Source: Lachnospiraceae bacterium (GTDB taxonomy: Bacteria > Bacillota_A > Clostridia > Lachnospirales > Lachnospiraceae). Taken from it: a stretch of DNA of 18,640 nt. The first letter of the stretch is position 1. The number at the start of each line of letters is the position of its first letter. The translations under genes and the position numbers were made by a program. Of the stretch, positions 1 to 7,970 are shown piece after piece. The stretch covers positions 1 to 18,640 of the forward strand of contig JAEEWS010000050.1 in assembly GCA_016287765.1 (NCBI GenBank). Reading direction: 5' to 3'. The notes beneath the pieces were generated by a model. It was given only the letters and a program-made list of their open reading frames with translations, did no database searches and had not been told where the DNA came from.

Positions 1-953
1 TCCGCAATGAACACCTGATTTGAGTAAAGCTTGATCTTGCCTTCTATTGAATCGTATTCGGTATTGATCTTAGGGAAGTACAGGATACCTTTTAAGTTAA
101 AAGGATAATCCATGTTCAGATGGATCCAGAACAGAGGCTCCTTGTAATCATTGAACACATCACGATAAAACTTTTTGTAATCCTCATCCTTGCAATCGTT
201 GGGTGTTTTGGTCCAAAGAGGGTGGATCTCATTAATGGGTTCGGGCTTTTTGGGCTCTTTCTTCTCTTCTCCCTCTTTGCCCTCTTCCTTCTTGTCCTCG
301 GGCTTCTCTTCTTCCTTGGCGTTCTCATCCTTAAAGAAGATGGGTACGGGCATAAATGAGCAGTACTTTTCTATAACTTCCCTAGCCTTATAAGCATTGG
401 CAAATTCATAGCTGTCCTCGTTCAGATAAAGAACGATGGTGGTTCCTCTCTCTTCCTTCTCGCCTTCGCTCATCTCATAGCTCATGCCGCCTTCGGATTC
501 CCAATAAACAGGCTTGCTGCCCTCTTTATAGGAAAGGGAATCAATGGTAACCTTATCCGCAACCATGAATGCGGAATAGAAACCAAGTCCGAAATGACCG
601 ATGATCTGGTCTGCGCCTTCCTTGTCCTTATACTTTTCAAGGAAGTCCTTTGCACCGGAAAAGGCGATCTGGTTAATGTACTTGTCCACTTCGTCGGCGG
701 TCATACCGATACCGTTATCCGTAAAGGTAATGGTCTTGTTTTCCTGATTTACAAAAACAGACATTTTAAGTTCTTCACCTTCGGGGATCTGCCATTCACC
801 GATACCGTCCAGCTTTTTTAATTTGGTAATGGCATCGCAACCATTGGAGATCAGTTCGCGATAAAAAATATCATGATCAGAATAAAGCCACTGCTTGATT
901 ATCGGAAATATATTTTCCGAATCGATAGAAAGATTTCCCTGTCTTTTTTCCAT
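1..953 (-). CDS. htpG: Molecular chaperone HtpG (Hsp90), N-terminal part, truncated by window edge
   Basis: ATP-dependent cytosolic Hsp90 chaperone that helps client proteins fold and recover from heat stress. The first 317 codons are present; the rest of the middle domain and the dimerisation domain lie beyond base 1. The GHKL ATPase domain is clear: YRELISNGCDA carries the catalytic Glu near residue 34, TDNGIGM follows near residue 80, and GHFGLGFYSAF forms the ATP-lid glycine motif near residue 120. A Lys/Glu-rich linker of about 30 residues (around 218-247) separates it from the middle domain, which starts at HPLWTKTP. Start ATG at 953 has GGAGG (961-965 on the plus strand) 7 bases upstream. 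It is monocistronic at its 5' end, with its own promoter and a CIRCE operator, so HrcA control is expected. Identity is near certain; only the C-terminus is unseen. Confidence 0.97.
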   Translation of the reverse strand, partial: MEKRQGNLSIDSENIFPIIKQWLYSDHDIFYRELISNGCDAITKLKKLDGIGEWQIPEGEELKMSVFVNQENKTITFTDNGIGMTADEVDKYINQIAFSGAKDFLEKYKDKEGADQIIGHFGLGFYSAFMVADKVTIDSLSYKEGSKPVYWESEGGMSYEMSEGEKEERGTTIVLYLNEDSYEFANAYKAREVIEKYCSFMPVPIFFKDENAKEEEKPEDKKEEGKEGEEKKEPKKPEPINEIHPLWTKTPNDCKDEDYKKFYRDVFNDYKEPLFWIHLNMDYPFNLKGILYFPKINTEYDSIEGKIKLYSNQVFIA

Positions 954-1026
954 TTTATTACCTCCGATACAGGCACGGCCTCATATATCCGCACCTTCTT
1001 TTTATAATTTAAGATTCTAAAATGAT

Positions 1027-1054
1027 ATTATAGCCCTAAGATTTTAAAAGTCAA
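1027..1054 (-). promoter_or_regulatory. Sigma-A promoter of htpG
   Basis: Reading on the minus strand, TTGACT (1054-1049) and a perfect TATAAT (1032-1027) are separated by 16 bases. Transcription should begin near 1020, giving a leader of about 67 bases. The CIRCE operator lies just upstream of the -35 box rather than downstream of the promoter. Confidence 0.8.
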
Positions 1055-1055
1055 G

Positions 1056-1088
1056 AAAAAATTAGCACTCATTTGAAATGAGTGCTAA
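1056..1088 (-). terminator. Probable intrinsic terminator of the ABC-manA operon, coincident with CIRCE
   Basis: On the minus strand the CIRCE palindrome can fold into a 12-bp stem with a 3-base loop and is followed at once by six T's (1061-1056). It lies about 56 bases after the manA stop codon, and no other hairpin is seen between manA and the htpG promoter. The stem has only moderate GC content, so its efficiency is uncertain. Confidence 0.6.
1062..1088. promoter_or_regulatory. CIRCE operator (HrcA binding site)
   Basis: TTAGCACTC, nine bases, then GAGTGCTAA matches the CIRCE consensus exactly. The nine-base spacer is itself palindromic, so all 27 bases form one perfect inverted repeat around a central G. 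CIRCE is bound by the repressor HrcA and normally controls groESL and dnaK operons; here the only downstream gene is htpG. In B. subtilis htpG is not a CIRCE gene, so this is a different regulon layout. Confidence 0.93.
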
Positions 1089-1144
1089 CATATCTTATTA
1101 TTTCAATATTCTGATCAAAAAGAACAACTGACTGCCCTGTCTGT

Positions 1145-2077
1145 TTATTTGGCCTCAGAACTAATCAGGCTCATATTTCCTTCCAGGGTATAAGCTCCGT
1201 ATCCCAAAGGCATGATAAAGTGCTGTCCCTTCTTGATCTCACGGCCGTTCAACTTTCCCTCGCCGTCAATTACGGAAAACATCCTGTAGGTCCCGGGAGC
1301 GTCAAAGGATGCCTTTCCCTTAAGATCCGTCTTCCACACCTTATAAAACTCACAATCAACAAACTCTTCTATCTCAGCATCGCCAACCTCTGACTTTTTG
1401 CAGGCGCTCAGCACATCCTTATGAGGACAGTTGATCACATCTATGCTCTGCTCTATATGAAGCTGACGGGGCTTGCCGTTCTGCAGCCTTCCGTAATCAT
1501 AAAGCCTGTAGGTGATGTCACTGGACTGCTGAGTCTCAAGGATCAGTGTTCCTGCCTTTATGGCATGAACGGTTCCGGGAACTATCTGGAAGAAATCGCC
1601 TTTCTTAATGGGCCTGGGAGTAATGAGTTCGTCCCAGCGGTCATTGTGGATCATATCCGCCAATTCTTCTTTTGTTTTTGCATTGTGACCGATAACTATG
1701 GTAGCATCCGGATCGCAATCCAAAATGTACCAGCATTCGGTCTTTCCAAGACTTCCGTTTTCATGTATCGAAGCATAGGCATCGTCGGGATGTACCTGCA
1801 CAGAAAGATCTGCTTTGGCATCGATGATCTTTATCAGCAAAGGGAACTTCTTTTTGTGATCACCGAAAAGCTCCGGATGCTTTGCATAAAGTTCGCTCAG
1901 TTTCCAGCCGTCAAACTCACCGCCGCAAATGGTATCATCTCCGTTCTCATGAGCGGATACAGCCCAGCATTCTCCGGTATCGTCTCCGGGAATATCATAG
2001 CCGTATACATCTCTCATCCTGTTTCCGCCCCAGATCACCTGTTTAAATACAGGAGAAATAAAGAGAAGATCTGTCAT
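1145..2077 (-). CDS. manA: Mannose-6-phosphate isomerase, class I
   Basis: Cytosolic zinc enzyme interconverting mannose 6-phosphate and fructose 6-phosphate, linking mannose use and GDP-mannose supply to glycolysis. The protein has 310 residues, matching the short Bacillus-type class I enzymes. Visible family motifs are WGGNRM near residue 17, QVHPDD near 93-98 (zinc-binding Gln and His), TECWYILD near 113 (zinc Glu) and the conserved GTVHAIKAG near 168-176 (zinc His). A C-terminal cupin-like segment follows. Start ATG 2077 has GGAAGG upstream. It is the last gene of a five-gene operon, 13 bases after the DJ-1 gene, and is followed by the CIRCE/terminator palindrome. Its functional link with the exporter and peptidase upstream is not obvious. 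Confidence 0.93.
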   Translation of the reverse strand: MTDLLFISPVFKQVIWGGNRMRDVYGYDIPGDDTGECWAVSAHENGDDTICGGEFDGWKLSELYAKHPELFGDHKKKFPLLIKIIDAKADLSVQVHPDDAYASIHENGSLGKTECWYILDCDPDATIVIGHNAKTKEELADMIHNDRWDELITPRPIKKGDFFQIVPGTVHAIKAGTLILETQQSSDITYRLYDYGRLQNGKPRQLHIEQSIDVINCPHKDVLSACKKSEVGDAEIEEFVDCEFYKVWKTDLKGKASFDAPGTYRMFSVIDGEGKLNGREIKKGQHFIMPLGYGAYTLEGNMSLISSEAK

Positions 2078-2090
2078 TTTTTAATCCTTC

Positions 2091-2639
2091 CTATCTGTAC
2101 ATTATAGCCGCAGCCAGTTCATTTACCACTTCAGAGTCAGCAAAATATTCAATAATTGCAAGTCCAAACTCGATGGCTGTTCCCATACCTCTGGAAGTGA
2201 TTATATTACCGTCGGCAACCACATTATCCGCATAAACCTCAGCACCTGCCAGCTTAGGCTCGAATCCGGGATAGCAGGTGGCTTTCCTGCCCTCTAAGAT
2301 CCCCAATCCGCCAAGAACGCTGGGAGCGGCACAGATGGCCGCCAAAAGCTTTCCGGCTGCGGCGAAATCCTTAAGCGTGGTGCAAACTCCGGTATGCGTG
2401 GCAAGATTATTTGTTCCGGGCATTCCGCCGGGAAGGATCAATGCATCGTAGTCATTCATATCCACATCGTCAAAACGTTTCTCGGCACCGAACACGATCC
2501 TGTGAGATCCGGTAACCGCCTTACTATCACTGATGGAAATGATATCCGTATCCATTCCTGCTCTTCTTAAAAGATCGACTACGGTAAGGGCTTCTATCTC
2601 CTCACAACCGTCAGCCGCAAGTAATGCAATTCTGATCAT
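2091..2639 (-). CDS. DJ-1/PfpI family protein (YajL/ThiJ-like)
   Basis: Small cytosolic protein of 182 residues in the DJ-1 subgroup of the class I glutamine amidotransferase-like fold. GCEEIE at 11-16 carries the conserved Glu15 that tunes the reactive cysteine; the nucleophile is Cys103 in AICAAPSVLG, in the nucleophile elbow. LILPGGMPG near 68-75 is also typical. DJ-1 proteins act in oxidative and carbonyl stress; glyoxalase, deglycase and chaperone activities have been described or debated, so the exact reaction here is unknown. ATG 2639 overlaps the stop of the upstream peptidase gene by one base (TAATG), implying translational coupling. No catalytic residue is missing. Confidence 0.9.
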   Translation of the reverse strand: MIRIALLAADGCEEIEALTVVDLLRRAGMDTDIISISDSKAVTGSHRIVFGAEKRFDDVDMNDYDALILPGGMPGTNNLATHTGVCTTLKDFAAAGKLLAAICAAPSVLGGLGILEGRKATCYPGFEPKLAGAEVYADNVVADGNIITSRGMGTAIEFGLAIIEYFADSEVVNELAAAIMYR

Positions 2640-4336
2640 TATATGCTCCTTTCAAATACCTTGATCTGTTTTAACGCACCTTCAACCGCATTCTTTACAC
2701 TGCCGTCCTTAAAGGGGCTTTCAAGTCCCGCGCCCTTAAGAAGGTCGAGGTAGCCTCTGCTTCCGCCGAGTTTGCAAAGAGTGAGATAAGAATTCCATCC
2801 CTCCTCTTTGTTCTTTAAGGATTTGCCATAGATCTGGAAAGCACAGATCTGAGCAAGAGCGTAATCGATATAGTAAAAAGGATAAAGGAAAATGTGCTGT
2901 TTCTGCATCCAGAAGCCGCCCTTCTCCAGGAATTCATTTCCGTCATAGCTTCTCCAGGGAAGGAAGGTCTTTTCAATATCATGCCATGCTGCATATCTTT
3001 CCTCGGCAGTCATATCCGGTTTATCAAAGACTCTGCACTGGAATTCATCTACCGCACAAAGGTAAGGGATCACCTTTAAAGCCTCTGTTAAATGAGCATA
3101 TCTAAACTTATCCGCCTTATTTCCGAAGAACTTATCCATCCAGGGATAGGTGAGATGTTCCATGGTCATGGAATGGATCTCGTCAATGTCACTGGTGGAC
3201 ATGATGAGTGCGGAAAGGGGATGGATCCTGGAGGAAACATAACCTTCAAAAGAATGGCCCGCTTCATGAGTCAATACTTCCACATCTGCCGATGTACCGT
3301 TAAAGTTGGAGAAAATGAAGGGAGCCTTTCTCTTTTCCATAAGTGTCATATAGCCACCCAGATGCTTGTTGGGTCTGGTCTCCAAATCAAAGAGTTCGTA
3401 CTTCACCATGAAATCAAAAAATTCCTTGGTCTCGGGTGAAAGCTCGGAATACATCTCCTGAGCCCATTTAACCATCTGATCCTTGTTTCCGATAGGCTTT
3501 GCGTTACCCTCGGGGAAAACAAGAGTTTCATCATAGTATTCGAGTTTTTCAAGTCCCAGTCTCTCCTGCTGCTCTTTATAGAGCTTGGAAACCTCGGGAA
3601 CAATGATCTCCACCACCTGTTTTTTGAAATTGGTAAGATCAGCCTTGGTATAATCAAAATGTTCGCTGGAAATGAGCTCATATTCCCTGTAATTGTCAAA
3701 GCCCACGGTCTGAGCCTTCTTAACTCTGATCGCCACCAGCTTGTCATATACTTCGTCAAGCTTTTTGGATACGCCCTCATAGAGTCCCGCCCATGCTTCG
3801 AAGGCTTCCTTTCTCTCGGCTCTGTCAGTGCTCTGCATATGCCTTAAAAGTCCGTAGAAATTGCACTCTTCACCGCGGAAATTACATATGCACTTCGCGG
3901 CTATGGAAGAATACTCCTGGCTGAGCTTGTTTTCTTCAATAATGAGAGGAACAAGTCTCTCATCCTTAAGGATCAGCTTCTTCTCCTCGGTCTCGTTTAA
4001 GATCTTACCGAATTCCTCGTCAAATTCCTTTCTGAAAGGGGAATTAAGAAGAACATTACTGTAACGCTTGTTTACGGTCATGAGCTTGGGAAGTTCTTCA
4101 TCCAGCCAGTTCTGCTCTGTTTCGTAGAACTTGTCGGACTTATCCATGGTGGAACGGATGTAACAAACCTGCACCATGTCACCTATCTCCTTGTCAGCTT
4201 CACCCAGCTCAAAAAGCACCTTTTTGAACTCGTCAAAGGAGGAAGCCTTCTCCATTTTATCCAGACACTCATTCTCAAAAGCTTCAAACTTCTTAAGATC
4301 CGGTCTTACATACTTGATCTCTGAAAATTTTTCCAT
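2639..4336 (-). CDS. M3 family oligoendopeptidase (PepF-like)
   Basis: Zinc metallopeptidase of 565 residues that degrades short peptides in the cytosol. The M3 active site LTHEAGHSFEGY lies near residues 352-363, giving the HExxH zinc ligands and catalytic Glu, and the third ligand is in the downstream helix DEIHSMTMEH near 380-390. The N-terminal helical part (KFSEIKYVRPDL onward) and length fit the M3 branch often called 'M3, not PepF', slightly shorter than classical PepF (about 600). There is no signal peptide. Start ATG 4336 has GAGGT 7 bases upstream, and the gap to the preceding ABC gene is 15 bases. It is co-transcribed with an ABC exporter pair and could process peptides handled by that exporter, but this is only inferred from position. 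Confidence 0.93.
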   Translation of the reverse strand: MEKFSEIKYVRPDLKKFEAFENECLDKMEKASSFDEFKKVLFELGEADKEIGDMVQVCYIRSTMDKSDKFYETEQNWLDEELPKLMTVNKRYSNVLLNSPFRKEFDEEFGKILNETEEKKLILKDERLVPLIIEENKLSQEYSSIAAKCICNFRGEECNFYGLLRHMQSTDRAERKEAFEAWAGLYEGVSKKLDEVYDKLVAIRVKKAQTVGFDNYREYELISSEHFDYTKADLTNFKKQVVEIIVPEVSKLYKEQQERLGLEKLEYYDETLVFPEGNAKPIGNKDQMVKWAQEMYSELSPETKEFFDFMVKYELFDLETRPNKHLGGYMTLMEKRKAPFIFSNFNGTSADVEVLTHEAGHSFEGYVSSRIHPLSALIMSTSDIDEIHSMTMEHLTYPWMDKFFGNKADKFRYAHLTEALKVIPYLCAVDEFQCRVFDKPDMTAEERYAAWHDIEKTFLPWRSYDGNEFLEKGGFWMQKQHIFLYPFYYIDYALAQICAFQIYGKSLKNKEEGWNSYLTLCKLGGSRGYLDLLKGAGLESPFKDGSVKNAVEGALKQIKVFERSI

Positions 4337-4351
4337 TAGTTTTACCTCATA

Positions 4352-6133
4352 TTATTTTATTTGAGCCGCATACAGTTCGTAATAGGCCCCTTTCTTTTGC
4401 ATCAGTTCCTCATGCCTGCCCTGTTCTGCGATCCGTCCGTCATTCACCACTATTATCTCATCTGCATGCTGTATGGTGGAAAGTCTGTGAGCTATGATAA
4501 AGCAGGTCTTGTTTTCCATAAGCTTTTCCATGGCAGACTGTATCAGTTTTTCCGTTCTGGTGTCCACATTTGATGTGGCCTCATCCAGGATCAGCATGGA
4601 TGCATCCGTAAGCATTGCTCTTGCAATGGTGAGCAGCTGTTTTTGTCCTTTGGATATGTTTACCCCGTCTTCCGTAAGGATCGTATTGTACCCCTGAGGC
4701 TGCTTCATGATAAAGGAATGTATGCGCGCGGTCTTTGCGGCATTCACAACTTCTTCCATTGTAGCATTTTTTTTGCCATATGCAATATTTTCATATATTG
4801 TTCCGCCAAATACCCAGGTGTCCTGCAGTACCATGGCAAAGCTTCCTCTTAAGGATCTTCTGGTTATAAGATCATTCTCTCTTCCGTCGATCAATATTTT
4901 TCCCGACACGGGATCGTAAAATCTCATAAGAAGATTTATAAGGGTGGTCTTTCCCGCACCCGTGGGTCCGACAACTGCGATAAGCTTACCCGGCTCGGCC
5001 CTTAATGAGAAATCCTTTAAAATGATCTTTCCCGGATCATAACCGAAATCCACATTTTCTATCCTTACATCGCCCTTAACCTTTTCAAGGGTAACAGCCA
5101 TTTCTTTATCAGAAAGTTCCACATCTTCCGAAAGTATCCTGTTTACTCTTTCCGCTGCTGCCAATGCAGACTGGAGTTCCCCGAATATGTTTGCCGCTTC
5201 GTTTATGGGACCGGAAAACTTCCTGGAATAAATAACAAAGGAAGATACATTTCCCAGAGTCATGGAACCCAGATAGAAAAGAACGGCTCCGAAAACGGTA
5301 ACAAGACACATGGAAAGGTTGTTTATAAAATTTATGGTAGGGCCCATGGTGGCATTAAGATAGTCCGCATTGTAATAAGCCTCTGTGGCTTCCACATTGA
5401 CATTTGAAAATCTTTCCGTATAGACCGCCTCGCAGGCATATCCCTGAATGACTCTCTGACCGCCTACTGTCTCTTCCACATATCCGTTCATCTGTCCAAG
5501 TTTTGCGGATCTTATGGCAAACCTTGGTCTGGTAAGTTTGGTCATGTGAGCCGTATACATAAAAGAAATAGGTATGGTGACGCACATTACTATCACAAGT
5601 ACAGGCGATATCTTCACCATCATGCCGAAGGATCCCACCACCGTTACCACACTGGCAAGGATCTGCACCACATCGTTGGAAAGAGATGTGTTTATCACAT
5701 CAATATCATATGAGACCCTGCTGATGATATCTCCCGCCATATGTTTGTCAAAATAAGACACGGGAAGCTTCATGAGTTTATCGAAAACGTCCTTCCTCAT
5801 CCTTCTTACTATCTTCTGGGATATGCTTCTCATTAAAAGCGCCAGAGAATAAGAAAGAATTGCGGATATTATATAAAATACGGCCATCATCCGGGCATAT
5901 CCGAAGGCGACTCCAAAATCCACTGCCCCCTTACCGTGCATGGCATCGATGGCGGAGCCGGAAAGTCCGGGACCGATCAGGGCAAAGGAATTGGCCGCGA
6001 TGGTCAAAACAAGCGCAGAAAACAAAAGGAACTTGAATTCCTTAAGATATCTCCAAAGAAAAGCTGCCGCCGCCTTCGGATCCCTTGCATGTTCTACTGC
6101 CTTACTGACTCCCGTGGTCTTGTCTTTTGCCAT
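4352..6133 (-). CDS. ABC exporter half-transporter, catalytically competent subunit
   Basis: A 593-residue fused membrane and ATPase subunit. About six transmembrane helices occupy residues 35-320, followed by the ATPase domain. Walker A GPTGAGKTT is near 386, Walker B LILDEATS near 511 has the catalytic Glu, and the switch His is in IIAHRLST near 549. The signature motif is degenerate (NISKGQKQ near 491 instead of LSGGQ). This pattern marks the consensus-Walker half of a heterodimeric type IV exporter (BmrCD, LmrCD, TM287/288 class). Its start overlaps the stop of the partner gene by one base (TAATG). Substrate is unknown; multidrug, lipid or peptide export are all possible. The N-terminal 30 residues are soluble and slightly longer than usual. 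Confidence 0.93.
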   Translation of the reverse strand: MAKDKTTGVSKAVEHARDPKAAAAFLWRYLKEFKFLLFSALVLTIAANSFALIGPGLSGSAIDAMHGKGAVDFGVAFGYARMMAVFYIISAILSYSLALLMRSISQKIVRRMRKDVFDKLMKLPVSYFDKHMAGDIISRVSYDIDVINTSLSNDVVQILASVVTVVGSFGMMVKISPVLVIVMCVTIPISFMYTAHMTKLTRPRFAIRSAKLGQMNGYVEETVGGQRVIQGYACEAVYTERFSNVNVEATEAYYNADYLNATMGPTINFINNLSMCLVTVFGAVLFYLGSMTLGNVSSFVIYSRKFSGPINEAANIFGELQSALAAAERVNRILSEDVELSDKEMAVTLEKVKGDVRIENVDFGYDPGKIILKDFSLRAEPGKLIAVVGPTGAGKTTLINLLMRFYDPVSGKILIDGRENDLITRRSLRGSFAMVLQDTWVFGGTIYENIAYGKKNATMEEVVNAAKTARIHSFIMKQPQGYNTILTEDGVNISKGQKQLLTIARAMLTDASMLILDEATSNVDTRTEKLIQSAMEKLMENKTCFIIAHRLSTIQHADEIIVVNDGRIAEQGRHEELMQKKGAYYELYAAQIK

Positions 6134-7878
6134 TATAATAAGCTTCCCAGCTGAGTAGCTGCTATCTCCTTATATACTTCATTACCCTTCATAAGCTCTT
6201 CGTGGTTGCCAAAGCCTATGATCTTACCGTCTTCTATCACCAGGATCTTACTCATCTTCATTACCGAGCTGATCCTTTGTGCCACGGAGATCAAAACCGA
6301 ATCTCCGTAGTTCTTGTTTATGTTTTCTCTGAGTTCTGCATCCGTCTTGTAATCCAGCGCCGATGAAGAGTCATCAAGAACCAGAAAGTCAGGATGTCCC
6401 GCCAGGGCTCTTGAAACAAAGAGCCGCTGCTTCTGTCCCCCTGAAAGATCCGCTCCCTTAATGGCCGCTTCGTGCTTGAAACCTTTTTCCTTTCCCAGAA
6501 TAAATTCCAAGGCACAGGCCGCTTTTGCAGCTCTTTCCGTATCTTTTTCGGATATCTCTCTTCCGAAACGTATGTTTTCCTCAATAGTATCCGCAAAGAT
6601 GATGTCATTTTGGAAAGCCACACCGAACTTTCGCCTGAGTTCTCCCAAAGGATAGGTTCTTATATCTCTTCCGTCAATAAGTATCTGTCCCTTCGAAGGG
6701 TCGTAATACCTCATTAACAGGCTGATAACAGTGGTCTTTCCCGAGCCTGTGGCTCCGATCACACCTAAAGATTCTCCCTTTTCCACCGTAAAGTTTATGT
6801 CATTAAGGACATATCTTTCCTCGACCTCTTCATTGTTTTCGTTGTAACTGAAATAAACATGCCGAAACTCTATCCTGGGTGCGTTTTGAACCGGCTCCTT
6901 TTCCAAAGGAAACACCTTAAGATCGTCCTCCGCATCCATTACCGCATATATACGCTTTGCGGAGGCAGAAGCCTTGGAATAGTTAACAAAGATACGGTTA
7001 ACCGCAATGATCGAGTTAAGGATCATGGTAAAATAAGTGAGAAAGGCGATTATGGTACCGGCTTTTATTGCTCCCGAATCCACCCTGTAAGCACCTACCA
7101 CTATTACCAGGACCAGACCCATATTTAAGAAAAAGCTGATCACAGGTCCTGAAACAGCTGTAACACCCGAGGCTTTAAGTTCTCTGGAAACGGTTTCCGA
7201 ATTTGCATTTTCAAATCTATCTCTCTCATGGTCTTCTTTTGAAAGGGCCTTGATAACACGTATGCCCGAAACATCTTCCCTCATGATCCTGACCATCTTG
7301 TCGATGGAGGTCTGCACCCTTGCATAGAGCGGGATACCCTTCTTGGAAATAAAGAATACCACTCCGAAAACAAAGGGGAAGGTGGCAACAAGGGTAAGGG
7401 TCAGCACCGGATCCAGAGAAGCACACATTATGAGTCCTCCCAGAGTGATAAAGGTGGACCTCACTCCCATACGCTGCATGATATTAAAAAAGGTGTGAAT
7501 GTTATAGGAATCGGATGTAAGTCTTGATACAAGTGACGGAATACCGAATTCATCGGTCTTTTTTCCCGAAAGAGACAAGATCTTTTTGTAAAGATCGTAA
7601 CGAAGATGTCTGATGGCAAGCATCGAATACTTAGCCGCTCTTCTGTTGGCGATCACATTAAAAGTCCTGTCAAACAAAGCACAGAAAAGCATGAAAAAAC
7701 TGACGATGATAAACTTTGACCAGTCTCCCGTTTCCTTGATCACGGGAACAATATCATCGATCAGCGTCTTCATTATCCTGGGCACAAAAAGACCGACTAC
7801 AGTTCCGGTGATCTTGAAAAAGTAGCCGATAATGATCGCTATTTTGTTTTCAAACAGGTATTTAAATGCACGCTTCAT
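6133..7878 (-). CDS. ABC exporter half-transporter, degenerate-site subunit
   Basis: A 581-residue transmembrane-ATPase half-transporter, first gene of the five-gene operon. Membrane helices span roughly residues 10-310. Walker A GATGSGKTT is near 375 and the signature LSGGQKQRL near 477 is canonical, but Walker B reads VLDDSSSALD (catalytic Glu replaced by Asp near 501) and the switch His is Gln in SVAQRISS near 533. It therefore forms the non-hydrolysing site with the partner's degenerate signature. I chose ATG 7878 (MKRAFKYLF) because families of this type begin this way; an in-frame GTG at 7911 would add 11 residues. Neither start has a Shine-Dalgarno, unlike every other gene here, and a hairpin ends 7 bases before the ATG. 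Confidence 0.9.
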   Translation of the reverse strand: MKRAFKYLFENKIAIIIGYFFKITGTVVGLFVPRIMKTLIDDIVPVIKETGDWSKFIIVSFFMLFCALFDRTFNVIANRRAAKYSMLAIRHLRYDLYKKILSLSGKKTDEFGIPSLVSRLTSDSYNIHTFFNIMQRMGVRSTFITLGGLIMCASLDPVLTLTLVATFPFVFGVVFFISKKGIPLYARVQTSIDKMVRIMREDVSGIRVIKALSKEDHERDRFENANSETVSRELKASGVTAVSGPVISFFLNMGLVLVIVVGAYRVDSGAIKAGTIIAFLTYFTMILNSIIAVNRIFVNYSKASASAKRIYAVMDAEDDLKVFPLEKEPVQNAPRIEFRHVYFSYNENNEEVEERYVLNDINFTVEKGESLGVIGATGSGKTTVISLLMRYYDPSKGQILIDGRDIRTYPLGELRRKFGVAFQNDIIFADTIEENIRFGREISEKDTERAAKAACALEFILGKEKGFKHEAAIKGADLSGGQKQRLFVSRALAGHPDFLVLDDSSSALDYKTDAELRENINKNYGDSVLISVAQRISSVMKMSKILVIEDGKIIGFGNHEELMKGNEVYKEIAATQLGSLL

Positions 7879-7881
7879 AAT

Positions 7882-7915
7882 AAAACAGAGTGTCCGTCCA
7901 AAAACGAACACTCTG
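7882..7915 (-). terminator. Hairpin with T-tract between serA and the ABC operon
   Basis: On the minus strand CAGAGTGTTCGT (7915-7904) pairs with ACGGACACTCTG (7897-7886) as a 12-bp stem with one G-T wobble and a six-base loop, followed by TTTT (7885-7882). It is about 55 bases after the serA stop codon and is the only terminator-like structure there. It ends just before the ABC start codon, so it may terminate serCA transcripts, attenuate read-through, or influence translation of the ABC gene. Confidence 0.6.
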
Positions 7916-7944
7916 ATTTTACATTATTTCAAATCCAAAAGCAA
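7916..7944 (-). promoter_or_regulatory. Possible promoter of the ABC-pepF-manA operon
   Basis: TTGCTT (7944-7939), 17 bases, TAAAAT (7921-7916) on the minus strand. Transcription would start near 7909, inside the upstream arm of the hairpin and almost on the in-frame GTG at 7911-7909. The match is fair, not strong; a perfect TTGACA at 7959-7954 has no good -10 at the right distance. Confidence 0.4.
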
Positions 7945-7970
7945 TTTTTTTATTGTCAAATATTACCCTA

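Noticed and set aside
7226..7426. Small Cys-rich antisense frame, suggesting a peptide substrate for the ABC exporter
   Set aside because: It lies in an alternative frame inside the ABC gene itself and has no ribosome site; no precursor peptide gene is seen near the exporter.
7954..7959. TTGACA as a strong promoter for the ABC operon
   Set aside because: No acceptable -10 lies 15-19 bases downstream (GGATTT at 17); it may be chance in an AT-rich gap.
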